Part shown: positions 23,627-23,847 of the stretch, piece after piece
Layout of the letters: the number at the start of each line of letters is the position of its first letter
Position numbering within the stretch: the first letter of the stretch is position 1
From: Bacteroidales bacterium UBA1219
GTDB lineage: Bacteria; Bacteroidota; Bacteroidia; Bacteroidales; P3
Assembly: GCA_002309295.1 (NCBI GenBank)
Contig: DBXF01000086.1
Location: 42,170 to 66,016 of the forward strand
Length of the DNA stretch: 23,847 nucleotides
Direction: 5' to 3'
Notes under the pieces: model-generated
The model's input: only the letters and a program-made list of their open reading frames with translations
Told to the model about the DNA's origin: nothing
Databases searched by the model: none
Program-made: the position numbers and the translations under genes

Positions 23627-23847
23627 ATGGTAAAACAGTACGAAACCGTTTTCATTATGACTCCCGTTTTGTCTGATGAACAGATGAAGGAAACGGTAAA
23701 GAAATTTGAGAACATCCTGCTCGACAAAGGAGCTGAGATGGTTCATCAAGAGAGTTGGGGCCTCCGCAAACTGGAATATCCCATTGCCAAGAAAACCTCA
23801 GGATTTTATCATTTATTTGAATTCAAGGCTGAAGGTAGCGTTGTTAA
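23627..23847 (+). CDS. rpsF: 30S ribosomal protein S6 (3' end cut by window edge)
   Basis: The reading frame is open at the window end with 73 codons visible, starting MVKQYETVFIMTPVLSDEQM. The pattern YETVFIMTPVLS, the ENILLDKGAEMVHQESWG strand and RKLEYPIAKKTSGFYHLFEF are diagnostic of S6, which binds 16S rRNA with S18 in the small-subunit platform. The usual partners rpsR and rplI would be expected just beyond the window. Confidence 0.97.
   Translation, partial: MVKQYETVFIMTPVLSDEQMKETVKKFENILLDKGAEMVHQESWGLRKLEYPIAKKTSGFYHLFEFKAEGSVV

Overview
The window looks like chromosomal DNA from a member of the Bacteroidota, most likely the order Bacteroidales. The clues are promoter-like TAnnTTTG boxes instead of sigma-70 hexamers and weak or absent Shine-Dalgarno sequences. 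Two proteins also carry C-terminal signals of the type IX secretion system (T9SS), one gliding-motility type (B) and one type A. DUF4296 and DUF4419 lipoproteins and a Bacteroidota-type lipoprotein signal peptidase fit the same picture. I see no phage, transposase, integrase or CRISPR array. Family or genus cannot be read from the sequence alone.

Layout. At the left edge lies the minus-strand 5' part of a PLP-dependent arginine decarboxylase (1-1277). A 381-bp AT-rich divergent intergenic region follows. Then comes a plus-strand set of two paralogous outer-membrane barrel proteins and a small DUF4190-like membrane protein (1659-3471). Convergent to it is a long minus-strand block (3502-14082). 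From the upstream end, this block runs: T9SS type-B surface protein, NAD kinase, glucose-6-phosphate isomerase and a SpoU/TrmH RNA methyltransferase. A new promoter then leads into an MBL-fold hydrolase, a DUF4296 lipoprotein, a YifB/ComM AAA ATPase, a DUF4419 lipoprotein and an asparagine-synthase-like protein. Upstream of the block, behind a clear intrinsic terminator, is a 1952-residue T9SS type-A cargo protein (14203-20061). It is built of alternating FN3 and jelly-roll modules with one CUB-like domain.

The right end is on the plus strand: a LysE-family exporter overlapping lspA (4 bp), tRNA-Phe(GAA) with its own promoter and terminator, a GatB/YqeY-domain protein, an RluA-like protein whose catalytic motifs are lost, and the start of rpsF.

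Most genes are housekeeping. The points most worth a second look are these: the RluA-family protein that lacks the catalytic Asp and the second conserved Arg motif; an abrupt GC change inside the type-B cargo gene (about 60% to about 35%, hand counted); the very large modular secreted protein; the asparagine-synthase-like protein without the amidotransferase Cys; a possible attenuator before the LysE gene; and a short 9-bp-period repeat next to a palindrome upstream of the RluA-like gene. I did not find a clearly new multi-gene system.
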